Assembly (NCBI RefSeq): GCF_000151315.2 | Contig: NW_011887299.1 | Span: 1,264,885 to 1,328,884, forward strand | Source of the DNA: Capsaspora owczarzaki ATCC 30864 | Taxonomy: Eukaryota; Opisthokonta; Filasterea | Reading direction: 5' to 3' | Length of the DNA stretch: 64,000 nucleotides | Part shown: positions 1 to 11,873 of the stretch, piece after piece | Numbering within the stretch: the first letter of the stretch is position 1 | Layout of the letters: the number at the start of each line of letters is the position of its first letter | Notes under the pieces: model-generated | What the model saw: the letters and a program-made list of their open reading frames with translations, nothing else | The model's database searches: none | What the model was told of the DNA's origin: nothing | Program-made: the position numbers and the translations under genes

Positions 1-85
1 TCTACGCCGCCCAAACACTACTGCGTCAAAGAGCATGTTTGGGCCGGCATAAACAAAAACACGCGTATCATTTTGGTTTGCGCGT
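1..85. other. 3' flank of the RTK gene
   Basis: Sequence beyond the kinase stop codon, probably 3' UTR of the minus-strand RTK. Nothing further is recognisable. Confidence 0.4.
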
Positions 86-2909
86 TTACACCATTGCGCC
101 AATCTCGCGAATGGTCGTCCCATCCTGAAACCCTGCCAGCACCTTGACGAGCTGAGAAAAGCTCGGTCGGAACTCCGGTGTCATGTTCCAGCAACTCATC
201 ATCATGTTGTAGAGCTCGAGCATGCAGTACTCCGGCTGCGGCAGTCGACCACCAGCTTCCACATGAGCCAGGGTATCCCGACCGCTCAACTTGCCGTAAG
301 GCATTTCTCCGTAACAGCAGCATTCCCCTGCAACCAAACACCGCGATAAGTGACATACAAGCGCTAACTTTAGCAGAACACTGCGATACTTACAGGCTGT
401 CACACCAAAGGACCAAACATCGGACATGGACGAGAACTTTCGGAAAGTCATTGTCTCTGGCGCCATCCACTACAATACAAGTGGATTCAACGGAATTAAT
501 ACATGTATCAAACTCGCAACCCTTCCAAAGCAGCCATTGACCCACCTTCACGGGAAGTTTGCCACGCGTTTCCATGCGGTAGTAATCATTCTCGTCGGCC
601 AGCTCGCGAGAAAGTCCGAAATCGGCAATCTTGACCACCATGCCTTGCCCCACAAGGCAGTTGCGAGCAGCGAGATCGCGGTGCACAAAGTGGAGCGTGC
701 CCAGATACTCCATCCCGAGTGCAATCTGGCGAATCGCATGGATTTGCTCGTTCTCAGACCACTTGAATGACTGTTTTTTGGACTTTTGCAGCAGTGAACG
801 CAAATCGCCGTACTGCACAAACTCGAGCAGAACGAGATGGGGCTCTGACTCGACCAAAGCCGCAAGCAGACGCACGACATTCGGATGCACAAAAGGTGCC
901 ATCAGTTTCGCCTCGCTTTCAAAGTCCTTGCGGGATTTCTCGTCTGCATCAGACTTGAGCGACTTGACTGCAACCTGCACGGTTTCGGGCGCTGCAGGTC
1001 CAAGCAAGGTTCGCGCTCGTTCGGGCAAGCCGCTGAACGGCACTTGACCCAGTGCCACATCGCCAAAGTTTCCGCTGGCAAGGTGCTTCACAATGGTCAA
1101 GCCTTCACGAACGCGACGAGAATTGCTGCCAGCAACATAGGCGCTTTCATAGTCGTAGACCACCTCTTCTGGCGGGGCGGTCGGGATGGCTTGGTACAAA
1201 GGTTCTGGCTGCCTTTGGCCGGCTACAAAGGTTCTGGCTGCCTTTGGCCGGCTGTGGCGTAAGCTGATGAGCTGCCCTCCGCTCTATGAGCTCGCGTCGA
1301 ATGGAGCATGGAGGAGCCTGTCAGTTCCGAAGCCTCGTGATAGATGGGATTGGCAGAGTCCGTCGGTTCTGGCGTCGGATAGACGGGGCCGGCAGTGTCT
1401 TTGACAGCGTTTTTCGGTCGCGCAGCCGAACGTCGTTGCAATCGACGGCGTCGCAGCACGATCAAGACCGCTGCAATTATCGCAACAACGGCAACAGAAG
1501 CAACAGCAGCAGCGACGGCAGCTGCTGAAGATGAGGCTTGGGTGTCGCTGCTGTGTTGCACAATGGAGGATGCAACGGATGCAGCAGATGTCGATGCGGT
1601 TGATACAACAGAAGCCAACAGCACCGAGGTATCAGAACTAACAGACGCAGAAACTGCCGACGCTTGTGAGGCAATGGACGCCGAAGATGCAGTAACGATG
1701 GAAGCAATGGGCACCTCGGCACTCTCGGTGGTGCTAAACGAGGTGGCACCGCTCGGGACTGTTGGGCTGAAGTTGGTGATGGGCGTGCACGTTGGGTCTG
1801 TGCCAGCAGACCAGGATCCGGATGCTTGTGTGTTGCTGTTGCAAGTGAACGAGGAAGATCCAGCAAAGGTATAGCCAGAACGGCAAGAGAAGGAGCAGAC
1901 GGAATTCAAGGCGAAAAAGTTTGTGCAGGACATTTGGCCGTTCGTCGGAGCTGCCTTGGCAGTGCAGTAATTGTTGTTGACGACACAGACGCCAGGGTTG
2001 CCTGAAGACCACGCCCGCGACGAGAGGCACGTCGTCGAAGCTGCCGTGCCAGGGCTAAGTGTGTAGCCGTTATTGCAGGAGGTTGTGCAAACACCATTGA
2101 TGGTGTTGGCACAGCTTCTCGTGCCACCGCCAACAGCCGTACCGGGAATGGTGCACCAGTTGGGAGTTAGAGTGCAAGGCCAGACAGTACCAGAGTAGCC
2201 AGTGGCACAGGCGGTACAGGCACCCGCGGAGTTGCAGTTGTTGCAGTTGCCAGAGTTTGTCGAACATCGGGTGTCGCACGTGCCGCCATAGTATTCGGGG
2301 CTGCAGGTGAACTGCACGTTGATGTAGACGTTGTTCACGTACCAAAAGCCACCCAGAGTCACATCCTTTGCTGCAGCACCTGCAGTGACTGCAACGTTGT
2401 ACGTAACCGCACCGTAGTCGTCAGTCTCACCATTGCTATCCGAATCGTTTTCAATCAAATCAATGCTGAAAGTGATGGATCCCTGTGCCAGACGCCCACG
2501 AGTTCAACAAAAGCAACTCCAAGGTCAGACCAAAACCACAAAAACCAGGAGACATACCATACCACCAAAACCTTATTGCACGACACAACGCTGCCACCAC
2601 ATTCGAAAAGCAAACAAGGGGACTTACCGAGAATGTGGGGAAATCCGTTGCGTTAAAAACATAATTCCAGCGAGGCGAATTATTGTTGGATTTTTCGCCG
2701 AGACCAACTTTTTGGGTGGTCGTACCAGCACTTGTGGTGTATGCAAAAATGGATTGGACTTCAAAGTCACAGCTCCCGAACAGCTGATCACAATCATAGC
2801 CATCACCGTTCACCCCATAGAATTTCAGTCTGAGCGTTCCAGGCCCGGCGCGAGCAATGCCAGCCAGTAGCACCAGCGAAATCAATGTGCAGGCTACTCG
2901 CTTCAGCAT
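86..2909 (-). CDS. Receptor tyrosine kinase, DSL/Sushi-like ectodomain
   Basis: Exons 2909-2628, 2482-546, 469-394 and 327-86 give about 835 residues if one copy of an internal 29-base tandem duplication is ignored. Order: signal peptide (1-19); an N-terminal region resembling the MNNL domain of Notch ligands; a DSL-like cysteine block at about 154-192 (CSPEYYGGTC); two Sushi/CCP-like cysteine modules (about 204-327); Ser/Ala-rich stalk; one membrane helix (414-436) followed by RRRRLQRR; kinase domain (547-825). Kinase marks: glycine loop SGNFGDV, VAVKSL lysine, HRDLAARN catalytic loop, DFGLSRE, activation-loop YY, KLPVKWMAPE (split by an intron) and WSFGVTAWE. These define an active-looking tyrosine kinase of the receptor class that would sense an extracellular ligand. 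As assembled, the duplication puts a TAG between the juxtamembrane segment and the kinase, so the gene reads as two frames. The ectodomain assignment is by pattern and needs profile search; the kinase call is firm. Confidence 0.88.
1195..1252. repeat. 29-bp perfect tandem duplication in RTK exon
   Basis: Copies 1195-1223 and 1224-1252 are identical and adjacent, with unit core tacaaaggttctggctgcct. On the minus strand the second pass creates TTG TAG. Dropping one copy restores a continuous frame from the membrane helix to the kinase. No GT-AG pair can remove exactly one copy, so splicing does not explain it. Confidence 0.95.
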
Positions 2910-4171
2910 GGTTGCTAGCGAGTGAGCAGAGGCACAAGCAGAACAAAACAAAAACAGCAAAGCAACGAAAACGAGCTTGGTGAGGCTTTGCCCGAAGGAC
3001 GATGGTCTAGAATCTAGGTGAGCGAGACAGAGCGACACATCCGTAAGAACGAAAAGAACCAAACTCGTCGTCAGCAAAGAGGGGAGGAAGGGGGACCGGG
3101 TAACGGAAAACAGGGAACAGACTGCGCTTCCTAGCAACCACGACGGGGGCCATCTCCGTTGCCGTTTGCGGCTGTGACCGAATGGCAGCATCACGAGGCA
3201 TCGTCGACAGGCAGTGCAATGGGTCTCACTCAACGTGTATCCATGACGCAGCCACCAGCACGGCCGCAAACGGGCCGAGACAAGCCCGCCATGTTCCGCT
3301 GCTGAAATGAGAGCAAAAGCACCGGGATTGGCTTCGATGCATGCAGGCTGCTCCTTGCAGTGCGCCTCCGACCTCAGTTGTCTCTCACACTCTCTGACTG
3401 TAGAAATGCGCGAGGAGAAGACCGTTCTGGGAACGAAGAGAGAAAAAGAGAGAGAGCGCGAGGAAGAGGAGTGCTGAGGCTCAACCACAAGCTCATAAAC
3501 AAAGCTCGCCCACTCGCCCACTCGCCCGCTCGCCCGCTCGCTTCCCCCAAAGGAGCACCCACGCGGCAGCAGTTGGCAATTCCCCAGCAGCAAAATCGCA
3601 GTGCAGTCCCGGCAAGTCGCCAACTTCGTGCTACTGGTTGTTGAGACTTACGACAAAATGAAATAAAAAAAAAATAACAAAAAACACGAAAACAGGACTG
3701 CTTTTCCTAGAAAAAACAAACCGAAAAAAAAAAAACCAAAATCCTTTTTTGTGCTTTCAAACCGCACCATCATAACAACAAAAGTTCGCTGAGCTGCGCC
3801 GCTGGTACTGGCGTACGCAGCTCTCGTCAAACATTTGCAGCTCAGATTTGATGTCTGGGGTGCTAACAACATTTTGGTCGACGAGAATCATCTTTTGGAG
3901 AGTCGGGCTCGATTGCGAGTGCGTTGTCTCTGAACAGGTGGATGTTGCCGTCGATTGTGCGTCCCGGGACGAAGCCGTTTTGCGAGTGTGCATCCTTTCG
4001 TTCATTACAAAATCAATCACTTCTTTGCTCGTTCGTCGACACGATGACTCGGCTGCATTCGAAAGCAGCGTTTTTGCTCAATGTCGCGCCACACACTTTT
4101 TTTTTTTTTTCTTCTTTTCTTTCTATTGTTTCTTGTTTTGCCTTTGTGCTCGTTTCTTTGTGCCTTCACTC
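2910..4171. other. Divergent intergenic region, RTK / XDH
   Basis: This is 1.26 kb between two divergently oriented genes, presumably holding both promoters. It contains a run of four ctcgcc-type tandem units near 3508-3540, A-rich tracts at 3660-3740 and T-rich tracts near 4098-4130 just before the XDH start. Open frames here (for example on the minus strand up to 3623) are low complexity, and I see no convincing gene. Confidence 0.6.
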
Positions 4172-4634
4172 ATGAGCTCACACCCGCGTGTTCACGTGCA
4201 CCCGCACCCGCACTCGCGATCGCCCGTGCCGCGTCATGGCGGCGGCGGAGGGGGCCATCGCAGCCACCACGCCAGCCATCATGGAAGCCCGCGCCACGGC
4301 AGCGCGCCTCACAGCGGCATCATGACCCCAGACCCTTCCAACTCGTCCGCCGTGATGGAAGACGCCTTTGCTGCTGGCGTCGACTTCTACGCACTCAGTG
4401 CGCCGCTCGCCCTGCGCAAGGAGGAGGAGGACGCGCGCACCGCCGTCGTGTTCTTTGTCAATGGCAGGAAGATTACCGAGCAGCGCCCAGAGCCCACCAT
4501 GACGCTCCTCACCTACCTTCGAACCAAGCGTGAGTTTGTGCAAAAGCACCCCCCCCTCCTTGCTCGGGTCTTTGCTTTCGGGACTTGGGTGTTGAATGCG
4601 CAATGCTGGGCGGCGGGTTTATGACGTTTTTTGA

Positions 4635-4676
<42 letters not shown>

Positions 4677-7600
4677 GGATGATGTTGTTGTGCTTCTTAT
4701 CGCATTCATATGTTTGAGTGACTTTTGCTTGGAGGTGTTTTGCCTTGCTGACCTTTCTTGACTGCTCGACTGACGCACTGAATCCATGACTTTTGCTTGG
4801 TTTTTGTGATCTTCACATGTGCGCCTCTCACATTCAATATCGACGGCTGTGTGTCTTTTGCAAATTGTGTACTTGCTTTTTGTCCTCAAAACACAGTCGG
4901 TCTCACTGGCACCAAGCTTGGATGCGGAGAAGGAGGCTGTGGCGCGTGCACTGTGATGCTTTCGCATTACGACCATTCGTAAGTTCGCATGAGAAAACAT
5001 TTGCTCGCGCGACCACCACCACCAACCACCCCACCCTCACTTTGATCATCTTGTTATATTCTTTGAACACAGAGCAAAGCGTATCGTTCACCGATCTGCA
5101 AACGCGTGCCTCGCGCCAATGTGTGCAATGGACGGAATGGCCGTGACGACGGTTGAGGGAATTGGCAGCACCTCGACCAAGCTGCACCCCGTCCAGGAGC
5201 GCATTGCCAAGGCACACGGCTCGCAGTGCGGATTCTGCACACCTGGCATTGTCATGTCCATGTACACGCTGCTTCGAAACAACCCCAATCCGTCGCCCGA
5301 GCTCGTCGAGGACGCCTTCCAGGGCAACCTCTGCCGCTGCACGGGGTACCGACCCATTCTCGACGCATTCAAGACATTCTGCACTGACGACTCGGAGCAT
5401 GCCCAGTGCCACATGGCCAACGGCAACGGCGACGCTGCAACGCTCGCTGCTGCCGCCACGACGTCGACACCGCACCCTGCATCCGTCAATGGCGATGCCT
5501 CGCAGCCTGATGTCTCTGTCTCTGCCGGCGCCTCGTCCTGCCCGATGGGTGCCGACTGCTGCCGGAACAAACCTGCCTCGAGCGCCAACGACTGCGGCAC
5601 CGATGGCAAGGCCGCATCCGTTGTCGTCTCTGCCTCTGCTGACGGCCAGCGCAAGACGTTCCATGGCCCGTCGGCGCTGCTCGTCGGCTTGGACTTTGCC
5701 CCCTACGACCCTTCCCAAGAACTCATCTTCCCGCCAGAGCTCATGAATTCCACTCACGCGACAAACACGCGCGCATTGCACATCCAGGGCGAAACGTACG
5801 CGTGGTACAAGCCAATGTCGTTGCCTGCGCTGCTGGAAATCAAGCACCAGCATCCGCACGCTCGCCTCGTGTGCGGCAACACGGAAATTGGCATTGAGGT
5901 CAAGTTCAAGCACCAAATCTACAAGACACTGGTTTCCGTTGCGCATCTGCCCGAGCTGAACACGATTACGCACTCGAGTGCAGGTGTTCGGGTTGGCGCA
6001 TCCGTCACGCTGACCGATCTCGGCGACTACATGAGCCATCTGTGCGAGACCCTGCCTCGCTACCAGACACGCACGTTCAGTGCGATTGTCGAGAACCTGC
6101 GCTGGTTTGCCGGCCACCAGATCCGGAATGTGAGCGCCGTGGCTGGTAACATTGTCACCGCCTCGCCCATCTCCGACCTCAACCCGATTTTCATGGCCGC
6201 GGGCTGCACTCTCACGCTCGCCTCGGCCACTGGCGGACAGCGCAACGTGCCATTCTCAAAGTTTTACAAGGGCTACCGCCAAACGCTGCTCGAGCCGACG
6301 GAAATCATGCTGGCCATCACCATCCCTTACACCCGCGACTTTGAGTTTGTCGAGGCGTTCAAGCAGGCCAAGCGACGCGAGGACGACATTGCGATCGTCA
6401 ACGCGGGCATGCGCATCCTGCTAGAGATGGTGCCTGCTGCCCAGGTCCAAGCAGCAGCGCCAGCTCCCAGCAGCAGCAGCAGCAACAGCAGCAGCTCTGC
6501 CGCCAGCAACGACACTACTGAGCTCGTTCCCGTCATTCGTGAGATTGCCCTGTCGTACGGTGGTATGGCACCCACGACAGTTTTGTCTCCCAAGACCAGC
6601 GAGGCACTCGTCAATCGTGTGTTTGACGAATCCATCGTCCAGGTGGGCTGTGCTGCCCTTGCGGAGGACTTTCCTCTCGGCATTAGCACTCCCGGCGGCA
6701 TGGTCGAGTATCGTCGCTCGTTGAACACGAGCTTTTTCTTCAAGTTCTACCTGATGGTGGTCGAGTCACTCCGCGAGCGTCTGCTCACAGACGTGGACGC
6801 CAACAACGGCCCAACCGACGCATCTGATGGGGCTGCTGTTGTCGCTGGTGCCTCCACTGTCAATGGTGCGGTCAACGGCTCGAACGTTGCTGCGCCCACT
6901 GCCGACCCGCGAGCTCTCAGCGCGACCGAGCGCACACACCGCCCCGTTTCAAGCAGCATCCAAGAGTACCAACGCCCGGTGGAGCACGCCAACCCGAATG
7001 ACCAAGTGGGCGACCCTGTCCGCCACATGTCGGCATTGAAGCAAGCGACCGGCGAAGCCATCTATGTGGACGACATTCCCCGCTATGGCAACGAGCTGTA
7101 CGGCGCCCTCGTGTTTAGCCAGCGTGCGCATGCCAACATTCGATCGATCGATGCCGGCGCTGCTCTCGAGATGCCTGGCGTGTTTGCCTTTTACTCGGCC
7201 AAGGACATTCCCGGCAGCAACCACATTGGTCCGGCTGTCATTGACGAGGAGTGCTTTGCCGAGACGGAGGTCACTTGTGTGGGCCAGGTCATTGGCATCG
7301 TCTTGGCCGAAACGCAGAGCGAGGCTCAGCAGGCTGCGCGCAAGGTCAAGGTCGAGTACGAGGATTTGCCGGCCGTCATTTCCATTCTGGACGCCATCGA
7401 GGCCAAGTCGTACTACTCGCCCATCAACAAGATTCAAACGGGCGACGTTGACGCTGCCATTGCCGCGGCCGAGGTCGTGGTCGAGGGCGAGTTCCACATG
7501 GGTGGTCAGGAGCACTTTTATCTGGAAACCCAGGCGACGCTTGCCGTTCCTTCCCGCGAAGACGGCGAGATGGAGCTGTTTGTCTCGACCCAGGCCCCGA

Positions 7601-8410
7601 TGAAGACGCAGTCCATGGTTGCCAAGGTCCTTGGCGTGGACTACAACCGCGTCAACTGCCGCGTCAAGCGCATGGGCGGCGGCTTTGGCGGCAAGGAGAC
7701 CCGTTCCATCTACGTCTCGTGCGCCGCGGCCGTTGCAGCACAGCTTTCGCGCCGCCCCGTGCGCATCATGCTCGACCGTGACGAGGACATGTGCTCCAGC
7801 GGTCAGCGCCATCCCTTCCATGCAAAGTATCGCGTGGGTGCGACTCGCGCAGGCAAGCTCTGCGGCGTCGACGTCAAGATGTACAGCAACGGTGGCAACT
7901 CGCTCGACCTGTCCGTTGCTGTGATGGAGCGTGCTCTGTTCTCGATCGACAACGTGTACAACATTCCAGTCGTGCGTGGTGAAGGCTTTGTCTGCAAGAC
8001 CAACCTCCCGTCGAACACGGCCTTCCGTGGATTTGGTGCGCCGCAAGGCATGATGATTGTCGAGGCCTGGATGCAGCATCTCGCAGCCGCGCTCAAGATG
8101 GACGTGGATGCGGTGCGCGAGCTCAACTTTTACCACGAGGGCGACCGCACGCATTTCACGCAAGTGCTCACCGACTGCCACGTCGAGAAGACTTGGAAGT
8201 TTGCTCGTGAGAGCGCGCACTTTGCCGAGCGTCGCGCAGCCTGCGACGCCTTCAACAAGGTCAACCGCTGGCGCAAGCGGGGTCTCGCCGCCGTGCCGAC
8301 CAAGTTTGGCATTTCCTTCACCCTCAAGCTGATGAACCAAGCTGGTGCTCTTGTTCAGGTCGGTTGGTGTTCGGGCGCGCGTGTGTGTGTGTGTGTTGTG
8401 TGTGTGTGTG

Positions 8411-8504
<94 letters not shown>

Positions 8505-9668
8505 CTAAACCTCGTTTGGTACCTATTTTTTTGGCTTCTTCCTTTCAGATTTACACCGATGGCTCGGTGCTGCTCACTCATGGAGGCACTGAAATGGGCC
8601 AAGGTCTGCACACCAAGATGGTTCAGGTTGCCTCCCGCGAGTTGGGCATCCCGATGTCCATGATTCACGTCACCGAAACTTCCACAAGCACGGTGCCCAA
8701 CACATCTCCCACCGCTGCCTCCGCCGGCAGCGATTTGAACGGCATGGCCGTCAAGAATGCATGCGAGACGCTGAACGGTCGCCTCAAGCCTTTCAAGGAA
8801 GCCAATCCGACCGGTACCTTTGCTGACTGGGTTCGTGCAGCGTATGTGGATCGCGTGTCGCTCTCATCTACTGGCTTTTACGCCACGCCCAACATTGGCT
8901 ACGACTTTAAGAACAACATTGGAAAGTACGTCGAGACTCTGGCAATTTTGGTTTTTGTGAAGGCCTTGTTTTTGTGTGACGGAATGCTCACCTCGCTGAA
9001 TGCGTCGACTCCTCTGCTAGACCCTTCGCCTATCTTTCGTACGGTGCCAGTGTTGCCGAAGTCGAGATTGACACGCTGACCGGCGATGCCACAACGCTGC
9101 ACTGCACCGTGGTCATGGACGTCGGTCACTCGCTCAACCCCGCCGTCGATATTGGTCAGGTGGAAGGTGGCTTTGTCCAAGGGATGGGTCTTTTCACACT
9201 CGAGGAGAGCCACTGGTCCCAAAAGGGCATGCTGTGGACGCGCGGCCCAGGCATGTACAAGATTCCCGGCTTTATGGACATTCCTCTGGATTTCCGTGTG
9301 CATCTGCTCAAGGATTCCGGCAACGAGTATGCCATCCATGCCTCCAAGGCTGTCGGCGAGCCTCCTCTCTTCCTGGCTGCCAGTGTGTTTTACGCCATCC
9401 GCGATGCTGTTGCATCTGCCCGGTACGCAGGAGAGATGGTTTTGTTGGTGTTTTTTTTTTGTTTTTTTTTTTCGGGTTTTGACTTGTGATTGCTCACTTG
9501 ATATCAATTCTACCGAGTTCTTCCGCTTTGACAGCCCTGCTACGGTCGAACGCATCCGCATGGCCTGCCTCGACGACTTTACCATGCCTCGACGACTTCA
9601 CCAAGCCATTCCCCGTCCCTGCTTTCGACGATCCTGTCAACAAGCACCGCTGGAATGTTGTGGTCTAA
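4172..9668 (+). CDS. XDH: Xanthine dehydrogenase (molybdenum hydroxylase)
   Basis: Exons 4172-4529, 4897-4978, 5073-8358, 8549-8925, 9021-9422 and 9535-9668. The enzyme oxidises hypoxanthine and xanthine to urate in purine breakdown. Order: a His/Gly-rich N-terminal tail of about 60 residues; plant-type 2Fe-2S domain ([10 protein letters not shown]); second 2Fe-2S domain ([24 protein letters not shown]); FAD domain (GNTEIGIE); molybdopterin domain with [35 protein letters not shown] and KAVGEPPLF. The Glu in QEHFYLE, the Arg in AFRGFG and the terminal GEPPL Glu match substrate and catalytic residues of xanthine dehydrogenase rather than aldehyde oxidase. About 1539 residues is longer than animal enzymes (about 1330) because of the N-tail and low-complexity linkers. 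A 19-base tandem duplication in the last exon shifts the frame as assembled, giving a foreign tail to 9718; skipping one copy gives the expected ending at 9668. Probably cytosolic. Confidence 0.95.
4637..4675. repeat. Poly-T tract in XDH intron 1
   Basis: An uninterrupted run of 39 T lies inside the first XDH intron (4530-4896), about 220 bases upstream of the acceptor. Similar long T runs sit in other introns and upstream regions of the window. Confidence 0.95.
8381..8503. repeat. (TG)n microsatellite in XDH intron
   Basis: About 120 bases of TG repeat with a few interruptions near the 5' end lie in the intron between exons 3 and 4 (8359-8548). The repeat is open in frame, so it gives spurious Cys-Val coding frames. 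Acceptor cctttcag at 8541-8548 restores the XDH frame. Confidence 0.95.
9566..9603. repeat. 19-bp tandem duplication in last XDH exon
   Basis: Copies 9566-9584 and 9585-9603 are adjacent and differ at one base (T at 9580, C at 9599). With both copies the frame shifts after LDDFTM. With one copy the protein ends [16 protein letters not shown] and closes at TAA 9666-9668, as expected for the family C-terminus. Confidence 0.92.
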
Positions 9669-9825
9669 AACGCTTCGTTTGCTCTTGCGATTTCGAGTCT
9701 GCGTTTCTGCGATTTTGATTTTGTTTGCTTTTGTAATGTTTCCATTGAACATTGTTTTAACTGCCCAGACAGCCGAGCACCGAGTAGTTGCACACACATG
9801 CGCTTCTTGAAGCAACAAATGCACC

Positions 9826-10669
9826 TTATGCCTTCTTGTGGGCACCTCCAGCCATGTACTTGGTGTGTCGGCCGTGGGCAACAATGACATTGTCGTGATT
9901 GCGGAGAATGTCGGCGGCCGTGAAGGCAAGGCGACCGCCAGCCTTGATGACGGACGCCTCGATGCGAATGGTGTCGCCAACCGTGGCGGGGTTGAGGTAG
10001 CTGTTTTTCGAATGTAAAGGAGCGAGTCAGGCGAAAGGAGCTTGCGTTTCAAGCGCAAAATTGAACATTCACACTCACGTAACATTCAGGTCGGTGCTCA
10101 CACCCGGATGGTTGGTCTTGCTGACGCATGCCAGAGTGGTGACAATATCGACGATTGTGGCGCTCAGACCGCCGTGCAGGTTTCCCATGCGATTCTGCAA
10201 CAAAATTTTGGGTGAAACGAAAGCCGGCCAACAACCGCCGTAATAACACTCAAAACAATATAACAAGGCACTGTATCTCTATGCTGCCAGTACTCGTGCT
10301 TGCATCTGATCGATCTTACAGTGTGGTGCTCGGTGAGCTTGAACAGGCAGACAACTCGACCTTCCTCAGCGTGCGTGATTTCGAGTCCGTGAAGATTCCT
10401 ACACAACAAACAAAACACATTCAATAATAGCATAGTGAGTCACCAGTTAGCAAACACTCGTATGTTTGCTCCGTTATTGAACTCTGGCTTTACGAGTCAA
10501 AGCCCGGGTTTGCAGGATCGGCAATGAACTTCATCGCCTGCTGCAATCGGTCGAGCAGATCTGGGTTGGACGCCGTGGCTGCGGCGGGCGCAGATGCAGG
10601 GGCGCTGCCAACAGGACCAGCGTGCTTGCTGAGTGCGGCAAAGGATGATCGGAAGGCGCTGCGGAGCAT
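9826..10669 (-). CDS. ACOT13: Hotdog-fold acyl-CoA thioesterase, ACOT13/THEM2 type
   Basis: Exons 10669-10494, 10398-10320, 10194-10079 and 10000-9826 give 181 residues. It hydrolyses fatty acyl-CoA to free acid and CoA; the animal homologue is mitochondria-associated and works on medium and long chains. The signature is NRMGNLHGGLSATIVD, with the Asn and Asp in the catalytic positions of the family, then STDLNVTYLNPATVGD and a C-terminal HGRHTKYM. The start at 10669 was chosen because it gives a typical mitochondrial presequence (MLRSAFRSSFAALSK: Arg/Ser-rich, no acids); an in-frame ATG at 10711 would add 14 residues. It is convergent with XDH, leaving only about 150 bases between the stops. 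Confidence 0.92.
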
Positions 10670-10983
10670 GATTTGGATTGAGAATGAGACTGAGAATGAA
10701 GAAGACTGCAATACAATTCAATACAATGGCAAACTCAATGCAAATTCAGTGGTTTTGTGTTCATGGTCCATTAGAGTGACTGACGACTGGATGGGAAGGA
10801 GTCGGGTATGAGTCTCAGAGGTTGCTTCTGAGATTTTGTCCATGAACTGCTCGTTTTGATGATCGCAGCCCCCGCACACCCACCCACAGCAGATCGGAAT
10901 ACTAGTCATGCATTTCAAGTAATATTGATTAGCGATCTAGATTCGCCATTTCTGAATCATCAGCCCAGTCTCAGTTTCTGACA

Positions 10984-11649
10984 ATGGCTGCGACTTCCAT
11001 TGTCGACGAGCTCGAAGCTGCGCTCCAAGCGTGCTGCACTCCCGCCATCCGCGCACCGCCACCACAGCCGCCAGCATCAAGCAATGGACGGACACACGAT
11101 GCAGAGTCTGCTGCAAGCCACCAGCAGCACCATGCCGCCGCGCAGCCGACGTCGCAGTACCTGGCCGCCTCTGCCCAAGGTACCAGCATGCTCATGCTCG
11201 TCTGGCATATCACCGGACTTTGAAAATATCCAACGTGATGCAATTGTGCTTACTTTTGAATGGGCGATGCTTGGGTGGATTTAGGCGAGTTTGTCGGCGC
11301 CGCAGACCAAACCGCTCAGCATGCACGGACGGTCGATCGTGCAGTACTCGACCTGGTTGGGATTGCAAAACAATTGGAAACGTACTTTATTCAACTGCAA
11401 GTCAAGTACCAAACATTAGATCCGCTAGTACAATTGCAACTGGTAAAAGAGTTTGATAGAAATTCGTGGGTCAGTGTGCTTGCAAGTACTCACGCTTTGG
11501 TTTTGGTACTTCTTTGGATGTGTTAGGAGAATGAAGCAATGGCAGATGAAATTGCTACCAAGACGCGCGTGCTCGCACAACATCGTGCCAAGATGGTTGC
11601 CATGCAGCAAATGCTCGGCAGTGCTTCCCGATTGCCGCAGAGCTACTAG
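10984..11649 (+). CDS. MED28: Mediator complex subunit 28
   Basis: Exons 10984-11179, 11285-11442 and 11527-11649 give 158 residues. MED28 is a head-module subunit of Mediator, which bridges transcription factors and RNA polymerase II in the nucleus. The N-terminus TSIVDELEAALQACC aligns with the STLVDELESSFEACF start of animal MED28. After a Pro/Gln-rich spacer, two helical segments follow (DQTAQHARTVDRAVLDLVGI and ENEAMADEIATKTRVLAQHR), with the spacing and coiled-coil pattern of the family. The match is by pattern and length (human is about 178 residues), and identity is low. Introns of 105 and 84 bases keep phase. It faces ACOT13 head-to-head across about 315 bases (10670-10983). Confidence 0.8.
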
Positions 11650-11873
11650 TTCCAGCGGTTTCGTGGTTTTGCGCCATTCCCCATTACAGTTAATATATTA
11701 TTCAATCGGTCCTTCCTCCTTTTGAGCTTTTTGACGCAGTTTTGTTTTGTTTTTTGTTTTCGCCGTCGTTCAGTTTTCTTTTCTTTTGTTGTTTTTCTTT
11801 TTTTTGTTTTTCTTACTCTCCCCTCATCCAAATTCCTTCAAACCACTGCAGTGCCAAACTGTCTCCAACAGCA

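Noticed and set aside
4903-8340. Long minus-strand frames of 400-460 codons
   Set aside because: Antisense shadows of the XDH exon, with no recognisable domain.
8345-8510. Cys-Val repeat protein
   Set aside because: Product of reading the intronic TG microsatellite.
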